DNA of 64,000 nucleotides from Streptomyces fragilis (GTDB lineage: Bacteria > Actinomycetota > Actinomycetes > Streptomycetales > Streptomycetaceae): assembly GCF_003112515.1 (NCBI RefSeq), contig NZ_BEVZ01000012.1, forward strand, positions 1 through 64,000, given 5' to 3'. Both the position numbers and the translations under genes were made by a program. Below are positions 9,889 to 18,225 of the stretch, piece by piece. A model generated the notes under the pieces. That model was not told the origin of the DNA, searched no databases, and saw nothing but the letters and a program-made list of their open reading frames with translations. The first letter of the stretch is position 1; each line of letters starts with the position of its first letter.

Positions 9889-10641
9889 ATGGAACTGCCT
9901 TCGAAGGAACCGGAGATCGGTGATGCGTTCGGGCAGATCCTGGCTCAGTGCTGGGCTGCCGGAGCCGCGCCTTGGTCGGCCGTCGAGATCATCGAGCGGG
10001 ACGACGGCCGGATCGACGCCCATGACGCGTCCACCTACTTCTCGGAACCCGAGCGCTGGGCGGTCCTGGAGCGGTGGGCGTGGGAGCGGGCGGGAGGGCG
10101 GATCCTCGACGTGGGCTGCGGCGGTGGCCGTCACACGGTCCCATGGGCTGCCCGAGGGCTCGACGTCATGGGTCTGGACGCCTCTCCGGGCGCGGTGAAC
10201 GTCGTGCGGGGCCGCGGAGTGGAGTGCGTGGTCGGCTCTGTGCCCGATCTACTGCCCGGGCTCGGGAAGTTCGACACCGTCACCCTGTTTGGGAACAACA
10301 TCGGCCTGCTGGGCGGGCCTCAGACGGCCCATCAGGTCCTGGATGCTCTCGCGACGGTGACCAGGCCGGGCGGCCGGCCGATCGGGACGGGGACGGACCC
10401 GGGCGGAGACGACAGCATCCACGCCGCCTACCACGCCTGGAACGTGGAGCGAGGTCGTTCCCGCGGCCAGGCCCGCATCCGCGTCCGCGCCGCTGGCATC
10501 GCCACGACATGGTTCGACTACTGGTTCCCCACGTCGGAGGAGATCACGGAAGTGGTCGCAGAGTCGGCCTGCTGGGCCTTGGAGGAGCTGCAGCGCAGCC
10601 CGGACGGGCCCGGATACGCCGTGATCCTGCTGCGGCGGTGA
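9889..10641 (+). CDS. class I SAM-dependent methyltransferase
   Basis: 250 residues from the ATG at 9889; no clear RBS, and an alternative ATG lies at 9862. Motif I is ILDVGCGGGRH near residue 70, followed by the acidic end of strand 2 (VMGLDASPGAVNV) and motif IV-like FDTVTLFGNNIGLL. A late FDYWFPTSEEI block resembles small-molecule methyltransferases. The acceptor substrate cannot be told from sequence. It stands alone, 160 bp before the SDR gene. Confidence 0.8.
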   Translation: MELPSKEPEIGDAFGQILAQCWAAGAAPWSAVEIIERDDGRIDAHDASTYFSEPERWAVLERWAWERAGGRILDVGCGGGRHTVPWAARGLDVMGLDASPGAVNVVRGRGVECVVGSVPDLLPGLGKFDTVTLFGNNIGLLGGPQTAHQVLDALATVTRPGGRPIGTGTDPGGDDSIHAAYHAWNVERGRSRGQARIRVRAAGIATTWFDYWFPTSEEITEVVAESACWALEELQRSPDGPGYAVILLRR

Positions 10642-10800
10642 CCATCGGACCAGTGCCGGTTATCCCCGATCCGTCTCCGAAGCCGAGCCCAAAGGTGCCG
10701 ACGCCAAGCCGCTCGGGAATCACTTGGAACGTGCGCGTGCGACAACTGCGCGTCGCGGAACTCGACGGCCCAGGGAGCGGATAGCGGGAAGGGGCACGGC

Positions 10801-11634
10801 ATGGAAATGCTGATCGTCGGCGGTTCAGGATTCCTCGGCACCGAACTGGTCCGGCGAGCGGTCACAGCAGGTCACGCGACATCAACAACCTATTCCTCCC
10901 GACCTCCCAGGGACGGCGGGCATCCCGTCGCCTGGTACCGGCTCGACCTCCGGAACACCGATCAGGTCCAGCGGGTGATGGCCGAGGCACGTCCCCAGGT
11001 CGTCATCAACGCCTCCAGCGGCCTTGCCGACTGGGCGGTCACGGCCGAAGGCCCCGTCCGGCTCGCGCTCGCCGCCGCGAGGTCGGGCAGTCGGCTGATC
11101 CACGTCTCGAGCGACGCCGTGTTCTCCGGCCGCAGCCGCCTCCACTACGACGAGTCGCAACTACCCGACCCGATCACACCCTACGGAGCGGCGAAGGCCG
11201 CAGCCGAGACCGGAGTCCGCCTGGTGCACGCGGACAGCGTCGTCGCGCGCACCTCGCTGATCATCGGCGGCGGACAGTCCGAACACGAACGCACGGTGCA
11301 CGAACTGGCCGCCGGGACTCGCGCCGGCGCTCTGTTCACGGACGACATCCGCTGCCCCATCCACGTGACCGACCTGGCCGAAGCCCTCCTGGAACTCGCG
11401 GCATCGGACGCGCGCGGCATCCACCACCTCGGCGGAGCCGACGCCCTCAGCCGCCACGAACTCGGCGTCCTGATCGCCGGACGCGACGGTCTCGACCCTT
11501 CCCGATTGCCCACGGGTCTTCGAGCGGAGAGTCCATATCCGGGCCCTCCTGACGTACGTCTCGACAGCCGCGCCACGCAGCGGAAGCTGCGCACCAGACT
11601 CCGCGGCGCGCACGAATTCCTCGGCAGGGGCTGA
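10801..11634 (+). CDS. RmlD-like NAD(P)-dependent sugar-nucleotide reductase/epimerase (SDR)
   Basis: 277 residues of extended short-chain dehydrogenase. The nucleotide-binding motif GGSGFLGTELV is at residues 7-17, and Ser (LIHVSSDAVFSG) and Tyr-x3-Lys (PYGAAKAAAE) form the catalytic triad near residues 103-131. The layout resembles RmlD, dTDP-4-dehydrorhamnose reductase, but no other dTDP-sugar genes are near. AAGGGG lies 9 bases before the ATG. It converges on the PD-(D/E)XK-like gene with a 12-bp gap. Confidence 0.8.
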   Translation: MEMLIVGGSGFLGTELVRRAVTAGHATSTTYSSRPPRDGGHPVAWYRLDLRNTDQVQRVMAEARPQVVINASSGLADWAVTAEGPVRLALAAARSGSRLIHVSSDAVFSGRSRLHYDESQLPDPITPYGAAKAAAETGVRLVHADSVVARTSLIIGGGQSEHERTVHELAAGTRAGALFTDDIRCPIHVTDLAEALLELAASDARGIHHLGGADALSRHELGVLIAGRDGLDPSRLPTGLRAESPYPGPPDVRLDSRATQRKLRTRLRGAHEFLGRG

Positions 11635-11646
11635 CGGCTCCGGTCG

Positions 11647-12639
11647 TCACGCCACGGCGTAGCTGAGGCGGAACAACTCCGCCGCGGCCTCCAGGTCCCG
11701 CTCCGTACCCAGCCGCACTTCGAGATCCCCGGTGCCGTGATGCCCGATGCGCGACACGTCCCTGGTGAACCCGGGCACGAGATCGACGCTCCGCGGGTCG
11801 AGCGGCAGGTAGACCAGCAGCTTCGACCGCTGCGGAGGACACACGCACGCGAAGTTCCGTACACGCTGGTAAGCCCGGTAGGTGCGGTTCTCGACCCGCG
11901 TGATGTCCCGTCCCAGGCCGAGCAGCGTCTCGTCGACGGCGTTCACCAGCTCCGTCATCCGCGTCTGGACCGGACCCGTGCGCCTGGTATCGACCGCACG
12001 ATGACCGCGGTGTGCCTCGCTGCCTCGGTGCGGGGTCCGCGTGGGCGAGGTGACCGGCTCCAAACCGATCAGGTCCGTGCCGAAGAACCGGTAGCGCACC
12101 AGCTCGATCATCCGCCGGTGCTCGCGCACGGCGTGGATGTCGTAGCGGGTGAAGTCGCCGGTGACGCAGATCAGCCTGGGCGCGCTCCACCTCACCTGGG
12201 CGGCCGCCGCGGCCCCAAGACGGTCGCGCACCAAGTTCCGGAACACATCACGGTGAGCCGTCAGCCAGGCCATGTAGAAGAGACCCTGGCTGATCAATCC
12301 CGGGTCTGTGCCGCGTTTGTACTCGACGATCACGGGCGCGCCGTCGATCCCGAGGGAGTCGATGCGTCCGCCGTCGACACAGTTGATGACGTACTCGCTC
12401 GCGAGGAACCTGACGCCCAGCAGCGTCTCCATGTTCATCTCGATGAGGCGCTGCACGTCCGCCTCGACCTCAGCAAGACGCGGGGCCACCTCGATCGCCC
12501 CATCCTTCGTCGCCCGGAACAGCTTCAGCTCCGACACCTTCCCCTCATCCGCCAGGAGTCTCACAACGTCGGGGAGGCACGGGTTTGTTTCCAGGCGCAC
12601 CTTCGAAACGGGAAGCAAACGCGAGAGCTCCCCGCTCAA
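11647..12639 (-). CDS. PD-(D/E)XK-like DUF5655-family protein
   Basis: 330 residues with a likely TTG start. The region VQRLIEMNMETLLGVRFLAS, GRIDSLGIDG and VIVEYKRG contains the nuclease-like Asp94, Glu107 and Lys109 triad. This matches the family annotated as DUF5655 or predicted transport protein, which also contains Archaeal NucS-like folds. LFYMAWLTAHRDVF and the APRLICVTGDFTRYD block follow. The C-terminal 110 residues (QRSKLLVYLPLDP, VSRIGHHGTGDLEVRLG) are the DUF5655 tail itself. Members are found in accessory regions; a DNA-acting or defence role is possible but unproven. No helicase or methylase partner is beside it. A GTG start near residue 14 is an alternative. Confidence 0.65.
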   Translation of the reverse strand: MSGELSRLLPVSKVRLETNPCLPDVVRLLADEGKVSELKLFRATKDGAIEVAPRLAEVEADVQRLIEMNMETLLGVRFLASEYVINCVDGGRIDSLGIDGAPVIVEYKRGTDPGLISQGLFYMAWLTAHRDVFRNLVRDRLGAAAAAQVRWSAPRLICVTGDFTRYDIHAVREHRRMIELVRYRFFGTDLIGLEPVTSPTRTPHRGSEAHRGHRAVDTRRTGPVQTRMTELVNAVDETLLGLGRDITRVENRTYRAYQRVRNFACVCPPQRSKLLVYLPLDPRSVDLVPGFTRDVSRIGHHGTGDLEVRLGTERDLEAAAELFRLSYAVA

Positions 12640-12684
12640 CGACTCCGAGCCGATCAGTCCCAGATGCCCGAGTTCAACAGAGCG

Positions 12685-12764
12685 TAGTCAGCACCAAGTC
12701 AGCACGGGACATGCGATGACGGGTGATGACGTGGGCTTTTAGTCAGCACCAAGTCAGCACGGGA
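12685..12764. repeat. 25-bp perfect direct repeat, 55 bp apart
   Basis: The same 25 bases begin at 12685 and again at 12740. Each copy itself contains a short duplication (AGTCAGCACcAAGTCAGCAC). A partial copy (TTCAGCACGG) follows the second. The repeat lies between the last accessory gene and the conserved transporter gene, so it may be an attachment-site remnant. Confidence 0.6.
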
Positions 12765-12942
12765 TTCAGCACGGCGGTTCCAAAACGTGCCGCGACAGGG
12801 CAACTCGGACAGGGGTCTCGCGGGGCGTTTTCGGCCGTCGGGAGGGGTCTGGCGAGGAACGATCGCACTGTCATGGAGGGGACACTCACTCTCGCGGACG
12901 AAACTATGGTGTCCCGCCACATGTGCGTCTGACCTGCGGGTT

Positions 12943-12965
12943 TCTACGTTGTGCCGACACGTAGA
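12943..12965. promoter_or_regulatory. inverted repeat, possible operator of the transporter gene
   Basis: TCTACGT at 12943-12949 is matched by ACGTAGA at 12959-12965, separated by 9 bp. It lies 32 bp before the transporter ATG, where a repressor or activator could sit. No regulator can be assigned from sequence. Confidence 0.35.
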
Positions 12966-12996
12966 CGTCCCCATCCCACATCTGGAAGTGGTCACC

Positions 12997-14394
12997 ATGG
13001 CCTCATCGGCAGCCGCGCCCCCGACGCCGAACAGCTTGAAGAAGATCGTCGCCGCGAGCCTCATCGGCACCACCATCGAGTGGTACGACTTCTTCCTCTA
13101 CGGCTCGGCCGCCGCGCTGGTGTTCAACACCCTGTTCTTCCCGGACGAGGAGCCGCTCGTCGGCACCCTCCTGGCGTTCCTGACCTACGCGGTCGGTTTC
13201 CTGGCGCGCCCGCTGGGCGCCCTGGTGTTCGGTCACTACGGCGACCGGCTGGGCCGGAAGAAGCTGCTGGTGATCAGCCTGCTGATGATGGGCGGCGCGA
13301 CCTTCCTCATCGGCCTCCTGCCGACCCACGCCACGATCGGCGCGGCCGCCCCGGTGCTGCTGACGGTGCTCCGGCTGGTGCAGGGCTTCGCGCTCGGCGG
13401 CGAGTGGGGCGGCGCGGTGCTGCTGGTGTCGGAGCACGGCGACCCCAAGCGGCGCGGTTTCTGGGCCTCGTGGCCGCAGACCGGCGCCCCGGCCGGCCAG
13501 CTGCTGGCCACCGGTGTGCTGGCGCTGCTGACCGCCACCCTCTCGGAGAGCGCCTTCGAGTCATGGGGCTGGCGCATTCCGTTCCTGCTGTCCGGCGTGC
13601 TGGTCCTGATCGGTCTGTGGATCCGTCTGTCGGTCGACGAATCGCCCGTCTTCAAGCAGGCGCTGGCCGCCGCCGAGGCCCGCAAGGCCGAGGGCGCCGC
13701 CGAGAAGCTGCCGCTGGTCGCCGTCTTCCGGTACCACTGGAAGGACATCCTCGTCGCGATGGGCGCCCGCATGGCGGAGAACATCTCGTTCTACGTGATC
13801 ACCGCGTTCATCCTGGTGTACGCCGTCGAGGCGGCCGAGATGTCCAAGCAGACCGCGCTGAACGCGGTGCTGATCGGCTCCGCGATCCACTTCTGCGCGG
13901 TTCCCGCGTGGGGCGCCCTGTCCGACCGCTGGGGCCGCCGCCCGGTCTACATGCTCGGCGCGGCCGGCATCGGCCTGTGGGTGTTCCCCTTCTTCTGGCT
14001 GATCGACACGGGCAGCTTCCTCGCCCTGCTGACCGCGGTGACGGTGGGCCTGGTGCTGCACGGCGCCATGTACGCCCCGCAGGCGGCGTTCTTCTCCGAG
14101 CTGTTCTCCACCCGGGTCCGGTACTCCGGCGCCTCGATCGGCGCCCAGTTCGCCTCGGTGGCGGCGGGCGCCCCGGCCCCGCTGATCGCGACCGCGCTGC
14201 TGTCGAACTACGGCACCTCCACCCCGATCTCGCTGTACGTGATCGCCGCGGCGGTCGTCACGCTGATCGCGGTGGCCGTGGCGAAGGAGACCCGCGACCG
14301 CGACCTGAACGACATCGACGGCACCGCCGCCGCGGGCGCCCCCGCGTCAGCCGGCGCGTCGGGCGGCGTGGCTCCCAGCGAGCAGACCGTCTGA
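12997..14394 (+). CDS. MHS-family MFS transporter (metabolite:H+ symporter)
   Basis: 465 residues with about 12 membrane helices. Family signs are IGTTIEWYDFFLYG near residues 22-35, GHYGDRLGRKKLL between helices 2 and 3, RLVQGFALGGEWGGAVLLVSEH near residue 130, and a second half with LSDRWGRRPVYMLG. This is the metabolite:H+ symporter type (ShiA, ProP, KgtP relatives), which imports organic acids. Start is the ATG after TCTGGAAGTGGTC; longer readings upstream have non-coding character. It converges on a regulator and a 3-hydroxybutyrate dehydrogenase, which hints at 3-hydroxybutyrate or a related short acid as substrate (inference). Confidence 0.88.
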   Translation: MASSAAAPPTPNSLKKIVAASLIGTTIEWYDFFLYGSAAALVFNTLFFPDEEPLVGTLLAFLTYAVGFLARPLGALVFGHYGDRLGRKKLLVISLLMMGGATFLIGLLPTHATIGAAAPVLLTVLRLVQGFALGGEWGGAVLLVSEHGDPKRRGFWASWPQTGAPAGQLLATGVLALLTATLSESAFESWGWRIPFLLSGVLVLIGLWIRLSVDESPVFKQALAAAEARKAEGAAEKLPLVAVFRYHWKDILVAMGARMAENISFYVITAFILVYAVEAAEMSKQTALNAVLIGSAIHFCAVPAWGALSDRWGRRPVYMLGAAGIGLWVFPFFWLIDTGSFLALLTAVTVGLVLHGAMYAPQAAFFSELFSTRVRYSGASIGAQFASVAAGAPAPLIATALLSNYGTSTPISLYVIAAAVVTLIAVAVAKETRDRDLNDIDGTAAAGAPASAGASGGVAPSEQTV

Positions 14395-14426
14395 CCCCCG
14401 CCCGGGGTGGCTCGCCGGCCACCCCG

Positions 14427-14479
14427 GGCACGGCGAAGGCCCCGCACGCCGCCTGAGCGTGCGGGGCCTTCGCCGTGCC
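14427..14479. terminator. bidirectional terminator, perfect 23-bp stem
   Basis: Arms 14427-14449 and 14457-14479 are exact reverse complements around a 7-base loop. The hairpin lies between the convergent transporter and regulator genes and should stop both transcripts. No long U-tract follows, as is common in Streptomyces. Confidence 0.85.
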
Positions 14480-14505
14480 GAGTGCCGGGACCGAGGCCGC
14501 CGGCT

Positions 14506-16770
14506 TCAGGCGCGGGGCGCCGAGGCCAGACGCTGCAGGCGCAGGGCGAGCTGGATCTCCAGAGCCCGGTCGGGCCGCTGCCAGTCCTCGCCGAGCAGGC
14601 GGCCCACCCGCTCGAGGCGCTGGGCCACCGTGTTGACGTGGACGTGGAGCGCGTCCTTGGTGCGGGCAGGGCTCATCCCGCACGCGAAGTAGGCGTCGAG
14701 GGTGCGCACCAGGTCCGTGCCGCGCCGCTCGTCGTAGGAGATCACCTCGCCGATCGTGCGGTCGACGAAGCCGGTGATGTCCCGGTCCCCGGCGAGCAGC
14801 AGGCCGACGAAGCCGAAGTCCTCGGCGGCCGCGCCGTCGCCGGCCCGGCCGAGGAGCCGCAGCGCGTCCAGGCACCGGCGGGCCTCCTGGTAGGCGACGG
14901 CCACCTGGTCGGGGCTGCCGGACAGCACCTCCTGCGGTGCGGACGCGCCGACGGTGACGGCGTCGTGCACCGCCGTGCTCAGCCTGCGCGCGACGTCGCG
15001 GGCCAGCGCGGTGGCGCTGCGGCCGGACGGCAGCGGGAGCAGCAGCACCGTCCCGCCGTCGCGGGCGGCGGCCAGGCCGTGCCGGGTGGAGGCGAGGTGG
15101 GACGCGGCGGACCACAGCCTGCGGCGGGCCTCCGCCTCCGCGTCGCCGCCCGGCGCGGTGGCCTCCAGGCGGGCGGCGAGGACGACGTGGGTGACGTCGA
15201 GGTCGGCGTGCAGCCGTGCGGCGCGCATCCGCAGCAGCCGGGGGTCGTGGTCGCGGGCGTCGAGGAGGTCGTCGAGGAGCTCGCCGCGTACCCGCTGTTC
15301 CGCCTCGGCGGCGGAGCGGCGGGCGAGCAGCAGCAGGGAGGTGACCATCGCGGCCCGCTCCAGGGTGCGCTGGTCGACGGGGTCGAGGACGGGGTGCCCC
15401 CGCAGCACCAGGGCGCCGAGGAGTTCGCCGCTCGCGGTGACGGCGGCGATCCAGTCGTCACCGTGCGGCACTGCGTGGCCCTCGGCGCGGGATGCCTCCA
15501 GCGCCTCGGCGGGGACGGCGGTGATGTCGGCGAAGGACACCGAGCCGTCCAGCACCTCCGAGACGGCGGCGGCCACGTCGTGCACCTGGCCGCCGCGCAG
15601 CACCAGTTCGGCGAGGCGGTCGTGGACCCCGGAGGCGCGCTCGATGACGGCGCTGCGGTCGCGGATGATCTCGTTGGCCCGCTCCAGCTCGGCCACGGCC
15701 GAACGCGTCTCGGTGAGCAGGTTGGCGGTGTCGATGGCGGCCGCGGCGAGGGCGGCGAAACTGCTGAGCAGCGCGATCTGCTCGCGTTCGAAGACGCGCG
15801 CGCGGCGGTCCGCGGCGAACAGCACGCCGATGACGTGGTCGCCCAGCATCAGGGGGACGCCGAGGATGGCGACCAGTCCCTCGTCGTGGACGCCGGCGTC
15901 GATGGCCCCGGTGTGCAGGAACCGCTCGTCCTTGAAGTAGTCCTGGGTGACGTAGGGCCGGGCCGTCTGGGCGACCAGGCCGCCGAGCCCTTCACCCATG
16001 CCGAGGCGCAGCTGCTGGAACCGCGCCGCGACGGAACCCTCGGTGACGCGCATGTAGGTGTCGCCGCGGGCCGGGTCGTGGAGGGAGAGGTAGGCGACGT
16101 CCGTGCCGAGGAGGGAGCGGGCGCGCTGGACGATGGCCCGCAGCACGGCGTCGAGGTCGCGGGGGCCGGCCAGGTCGTGGGCGGTGGCGAACAGCGCGGA
16201 CAGCTCCTCCTCGCGGCGGCGCCTGCCCTCGAGCTCGGAACGCACCCGCAGGGCGAGGTGCCGGGCGCGGCGCAGGGCGGCGACCTCGGCGGCCGGGCGC
16301 CCCTCTGCGCGGGCGACCAGCACGGGGCGGTCGTAGGCGTCGGCGGAGGCGCCGCGGGCCAGCAGCTCCAGGAAGGGCGTCTCGGCCCCGCCGGGCGCCT
16401 CGCCGTCCCCGCCCGGCTCCGCACCGTCCCCGGCGTCGGGTGCCGCGGCCGGTCCGGACACGGCCGGAACCTCGGCCGTCCCCCGCACAGCCGGACTTCC
16501 GGCCGGGGTTCCAGCCGGACTTCCGGCCGGGCTTCCGGCCCGGGTTCCGGTCCCGGTTCCGGCCGGGGTTCCAGCCGCCGCTTCGGTGCCGGGCCCGACG
16601 GCGGGCGCGGCCGCGGGCACGGCGTCGGGCGAGGCGCCGTGGGCGGCGGACGGCGCGGCGGAGGCCGCGCCGTCCGCCCGGGGTGGAACGGACGGTTCCG
16701 CGGACGGCCGGGCGACCGGCGGCGGCACGCTCTGCGGGCGATCGTGGGGCATGGGCACAGGATTCACCAT
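14506..16770 (-). CDS. GAF-domain PucR/CdaR-type transcriptional regulator
   Basis: 754 residues in four parts: a disordered Ala/Gly/Pro/Thr-rich N-terminus (about 1-130), a coiled segment (about 160-195), a GAF sensor domain (about 195-345, with GDTYMRVTEGSVAARFQQLRLG), and a long middle leading to a C-terminal PucR-type helix-turn-helix (LDAYFACGMSPARTKDALHVH then NTVAQRLERV, near 695-730). Such proteins bind small acids or related ligands and regulate adjacent catabolic genes. It starts 92 bp after the 3-hydroxybutyrate dehydrogenase stop on the same strand, so co-transcription is possible. Control of the dehydrogenase and the convergent transporter is inferred. Confidence 0.8.
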   Translation of the reverse strand: MVNPVPMPHDRPQSVPPPVARPSAEPSVPPRADGAASAAPSAAHGASPDAVPAAAPAVGPGTEAAAGTPAGTGTGTRAGSPAGSPAGTPAGSPAVRGTAEVPAVSGPAAAPDAGDGAEPGGDGEAPGGAETPFLELLARGASADAYDRPVLVARAEGRPAAEVAALRRARHLALRVRSELEGRRRREEELSALFATAHDLAGPRDLDAVLRAIVQRARSLLGTDVAYLSLHDPARGDTYMRVTEGSVAARFQQLRLGMGEGLGGLVAQTARPYVTQDYFKDERFLHTGAIDAGVHDEGLVAILGVPLMLGDHVIGVLFAADRRARVFEREQIALLSSFAALAAAAIDTANLLTETRSAVAELERANEIIRDRSAVIERASGVHDRLAELVLRGGQVHDVAAAVSEVLDGSVSFADITAVPAEALEASRAEGHAVPHGDDWIAAVTASGELLGALVLRGHPVLDPVDQRTLERAAMVTSLLLLARRSAAEAEQRVRGELLDDLLDARDHDPRLLRMRAARLHADLDVTHVVLAARLEATAPGGDAEAEARRRLWSAASHLASTRHGLAAARDGGTVLLLPLPSGRSATALARDVARRLSTAVHDAVTVGASAPQEVLSGSPDQVAVAYQEARRCLDALRLLGRAGDGAAAEDFGFVGLLLAGDRDITGFVDRTIGEVISYDERRGTDLVRTLDAYFACGMSPARTKDALHVHVNTVAQRLERVGRLLGEDWQRPDRALEIQLALRLQRLASAPRA
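16490..16575. repeat. 12-bp tandem repeats inside the GAF regulator gene
   Basis: About seven imperfect copies of a CCGG(A/G)(C/G)TTCC(A/G)G unit run head to tail. They encode an Ala-Gly-Ser/Thr-Pro repeat in the disordered N-terminus. Copy number probably changes between strains. Confidence 0.65.
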
Positions 16771-16813
16771 GGCCGGGGCCCCGGGACACCCCTGTGGACA
16801 ACGGCCTCTCGAA

Positions 16814-16845
16814 GCGCGGGACGGCGGCGGTCCGCCGCCCCGCGC
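16814..16845. terminator. hairpin after the 3-hydroxybutyrate dehydrogenase gene
   Basis: Arms of 14 bp (16814-16827 and 16832-16845) with one mismatch enclose a CGGT loop. It sits 17 bp past the dehydrogenase stop on the minus strand and may attenuate read-through into the regulator. Confidence 0.55.
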
Positions 16846-16862
16846 GGAAGGGTCCGGACCGG

Positions 16863-17678
16863 TCAGTGGGCGGTCCAGCCGCCGTCCATCACGTACGACG
16901 ACCCGGTGATGGTGGCGGCGGCCGGGCCGCAGAGGAAGACCACCGTCTCGGCGACCTCGGCCGGTTCGATCAGCCGCTTCACGGCGGTGTCGCGGAGCAG
17001 GATTTCGGAGACCACCCGGTCCTCGGGGATGCCGTGCACCGCCGCCTGGTCGGTGATCTGCTTCTCGACCAGTGGTGTGCGCACATAGCCGGGATTCACA
17101 CAGTTCGAGGTGACGCCATGGGGCGCACCCTCCAGGGCCACCGTCTTGGAGAGGCCCTCCAGCCCGTGCTTGGCGGACACGTAGGCCGACTTGAAGGCCG
17201 ACGCGCGCAGGCCGTGCACGGAGGAGATGTTGACGATGCGCCCCCAGCCCTGCTCGTACATGTGCGGCAGGGCCCCGCGGATGAGGCGGAACGGGGCCTC
17301 CAGCATCACCGTGAGCACGGTGTGGAAGACGTCCGGCGGGAATTCGTGCACCGGCCGCACCAGCTGGATCCCGGCGTTGTTGACCAGCACGTCGACGCCG
17401 GCGGCGGCCCGCTCGGCGGCGTCCAGGTCGGTGAGGTCGAGGACCTGGGGCTCGACGGTGCCCTTCAGCCCCGCCGCCTGCCCGGCCAGCTCGGCGAGGC
17501 CGTGTCCGTCACGGTCCACCGCCCGCACCGTGGCGCCGGCCGCGGCCAGCCGCAGGGTGCAGGCGCGCCCGATGCCGCCGGCGGCGCCGGTCACCAGGGC
17601 GGTGCGTCCGCAGAGGTCGGGCGGGGACGGATCGAGGGGGGAGTCGAGGCCCCCGAGGGTGCTGGGCTGCTCGGTCAT
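16863..17678 (-). CDS. 3-hydroxybutyrate dehydrogenase (SDR)
   Basis: 271 residues of classical SDR. Cofactor motif TGAAGGIG is near residue 30, NNAG (VDVLVNNAGIQ) near 102, catalytic Ser in IVNISSVHG near 150 and YVSAKHG with Tyr and Lys near 166. The segments PGYVRTPLVEKQI and SEILLRDTAVKRLIEPAEVA are characteristic of D-3-hydroxybutyrate dehydrogenases, which turn 3-hydroxybutyrate into acetoacetate with NAD+. This links to polyhydroxybutyrate or fatty-acid turnover. It lies 60 bp after the Nudix gene on the same strand and before the GAF regulator. Confidence 0.82.
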   Translation of the reverse strand: MTEQPSTLGGLDSPLDPSPPDLCGRTALVTGAAGGIGRACTLRLAAAGATVRAVDRDGHGLAELAGQAAGLKGTVEPQVLDLTDLDAAERAAAGVDVLVNNAGIQLVRPVHEFPPDVFHTVLTVMLEAPFRLIRGALPHMYEQGWGRIVNISSVHGLRASAFKSAYVSAKHGLEGLSKTVALEGAPHGVTSNCVNPGYVRTPLVEKQITDQAAVHGIPEDRVVSEILLRDTAVKRLIEPAEVAETVVFLCGPAAATITGSSYVMDGGWTAH

Positions 17679-17738
17679 GGTCCGACCCTAGGCAGCCGCC
17701 CCACCCCGACCCATGTGGCCAGCGACCATACTTGCGGG

Positions 17739-18215
17739 TCAGCTCATAGGGTCGAACCATGTGGGGGCGTCCGACAGTGCCTGCTTGATCCGCGTCACTG
17801 CCCACGCATCGAGCTCCGGCAGGGCGTCCACCGGGAACCAGGCCACGTCCAGGGACTCGTCGTCGTTCACCCGCGCCTCGCCACCCACCGCGCGGCAGCG
17901 GAAGGTGATGTCCATGTACTGGCAGACGTCGCCGTTCTCGTAGGTCACCGGCTTGAGCGCCTGCACGCTCAGCACCCGCTCCGGGACGCAGCGCACCGCC
18001 GTCTCCTCGAACACCTCACGCACGGCGCAGGCGGCGGGCTCCTCCCCCGGGTCGGGAATCCCGCCGATCACCGCCCAGCGGCGGGTGTCGGCGCGCCGGT
18101 TGAGCAGGACGCGACCGCCGTCCTCGTCGAGGACGATCGCGGTGACGCCGGGCAGCCACAGCAGCTGGTGCCCGGCGCTGGCGCGGAGCGTGCGGATGAA
18201 GTCCGGGGTTGCCAT
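17739..18215 (-). CDS. Nudix hydrolase
   Basis: 158 residues containing the Nudix box GGIPDPGEEPAACAV followed by REVFEETAV (residues about 51-74). The usual Gly after EEX is Ala here, which many active members tolerate. It should cleave a nucleoside diphosphate linked to another group using Mg2+. The N-terminal LPGVTAIVLDEDGGRVLLNRR and WFPVDALPELDAW are standard fold positions. It starts 10 bp after the Lnt stop on the same strand, so the two genes probably share a transcript, though no functional link is obvious. Confidence 0.85.
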   Translation of the reverse strand: MATPDFIRTLRASAGHQLLWLPGVTAIVLDEDGGRVLLNRRADTRRWAVIGGIPDPGEEPAACAVREVFEETAVRCVPERVLSVQALKPVTYENGDVCQYMDITFRCRAVGGEARVNDDESLDVAWFPVDALPELDAWAVTRIKQALSDAPTWFDPMS

Positions 18216-18225
18216 GGCCCGAACC

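Noticed and set aside
14407-17088. Large plus-strand frame opposite the GAF regulator
   Set aside because: It runs through the perfect terminator hairpin and has no recognisable domain; codon pattern follows the opposite gene.
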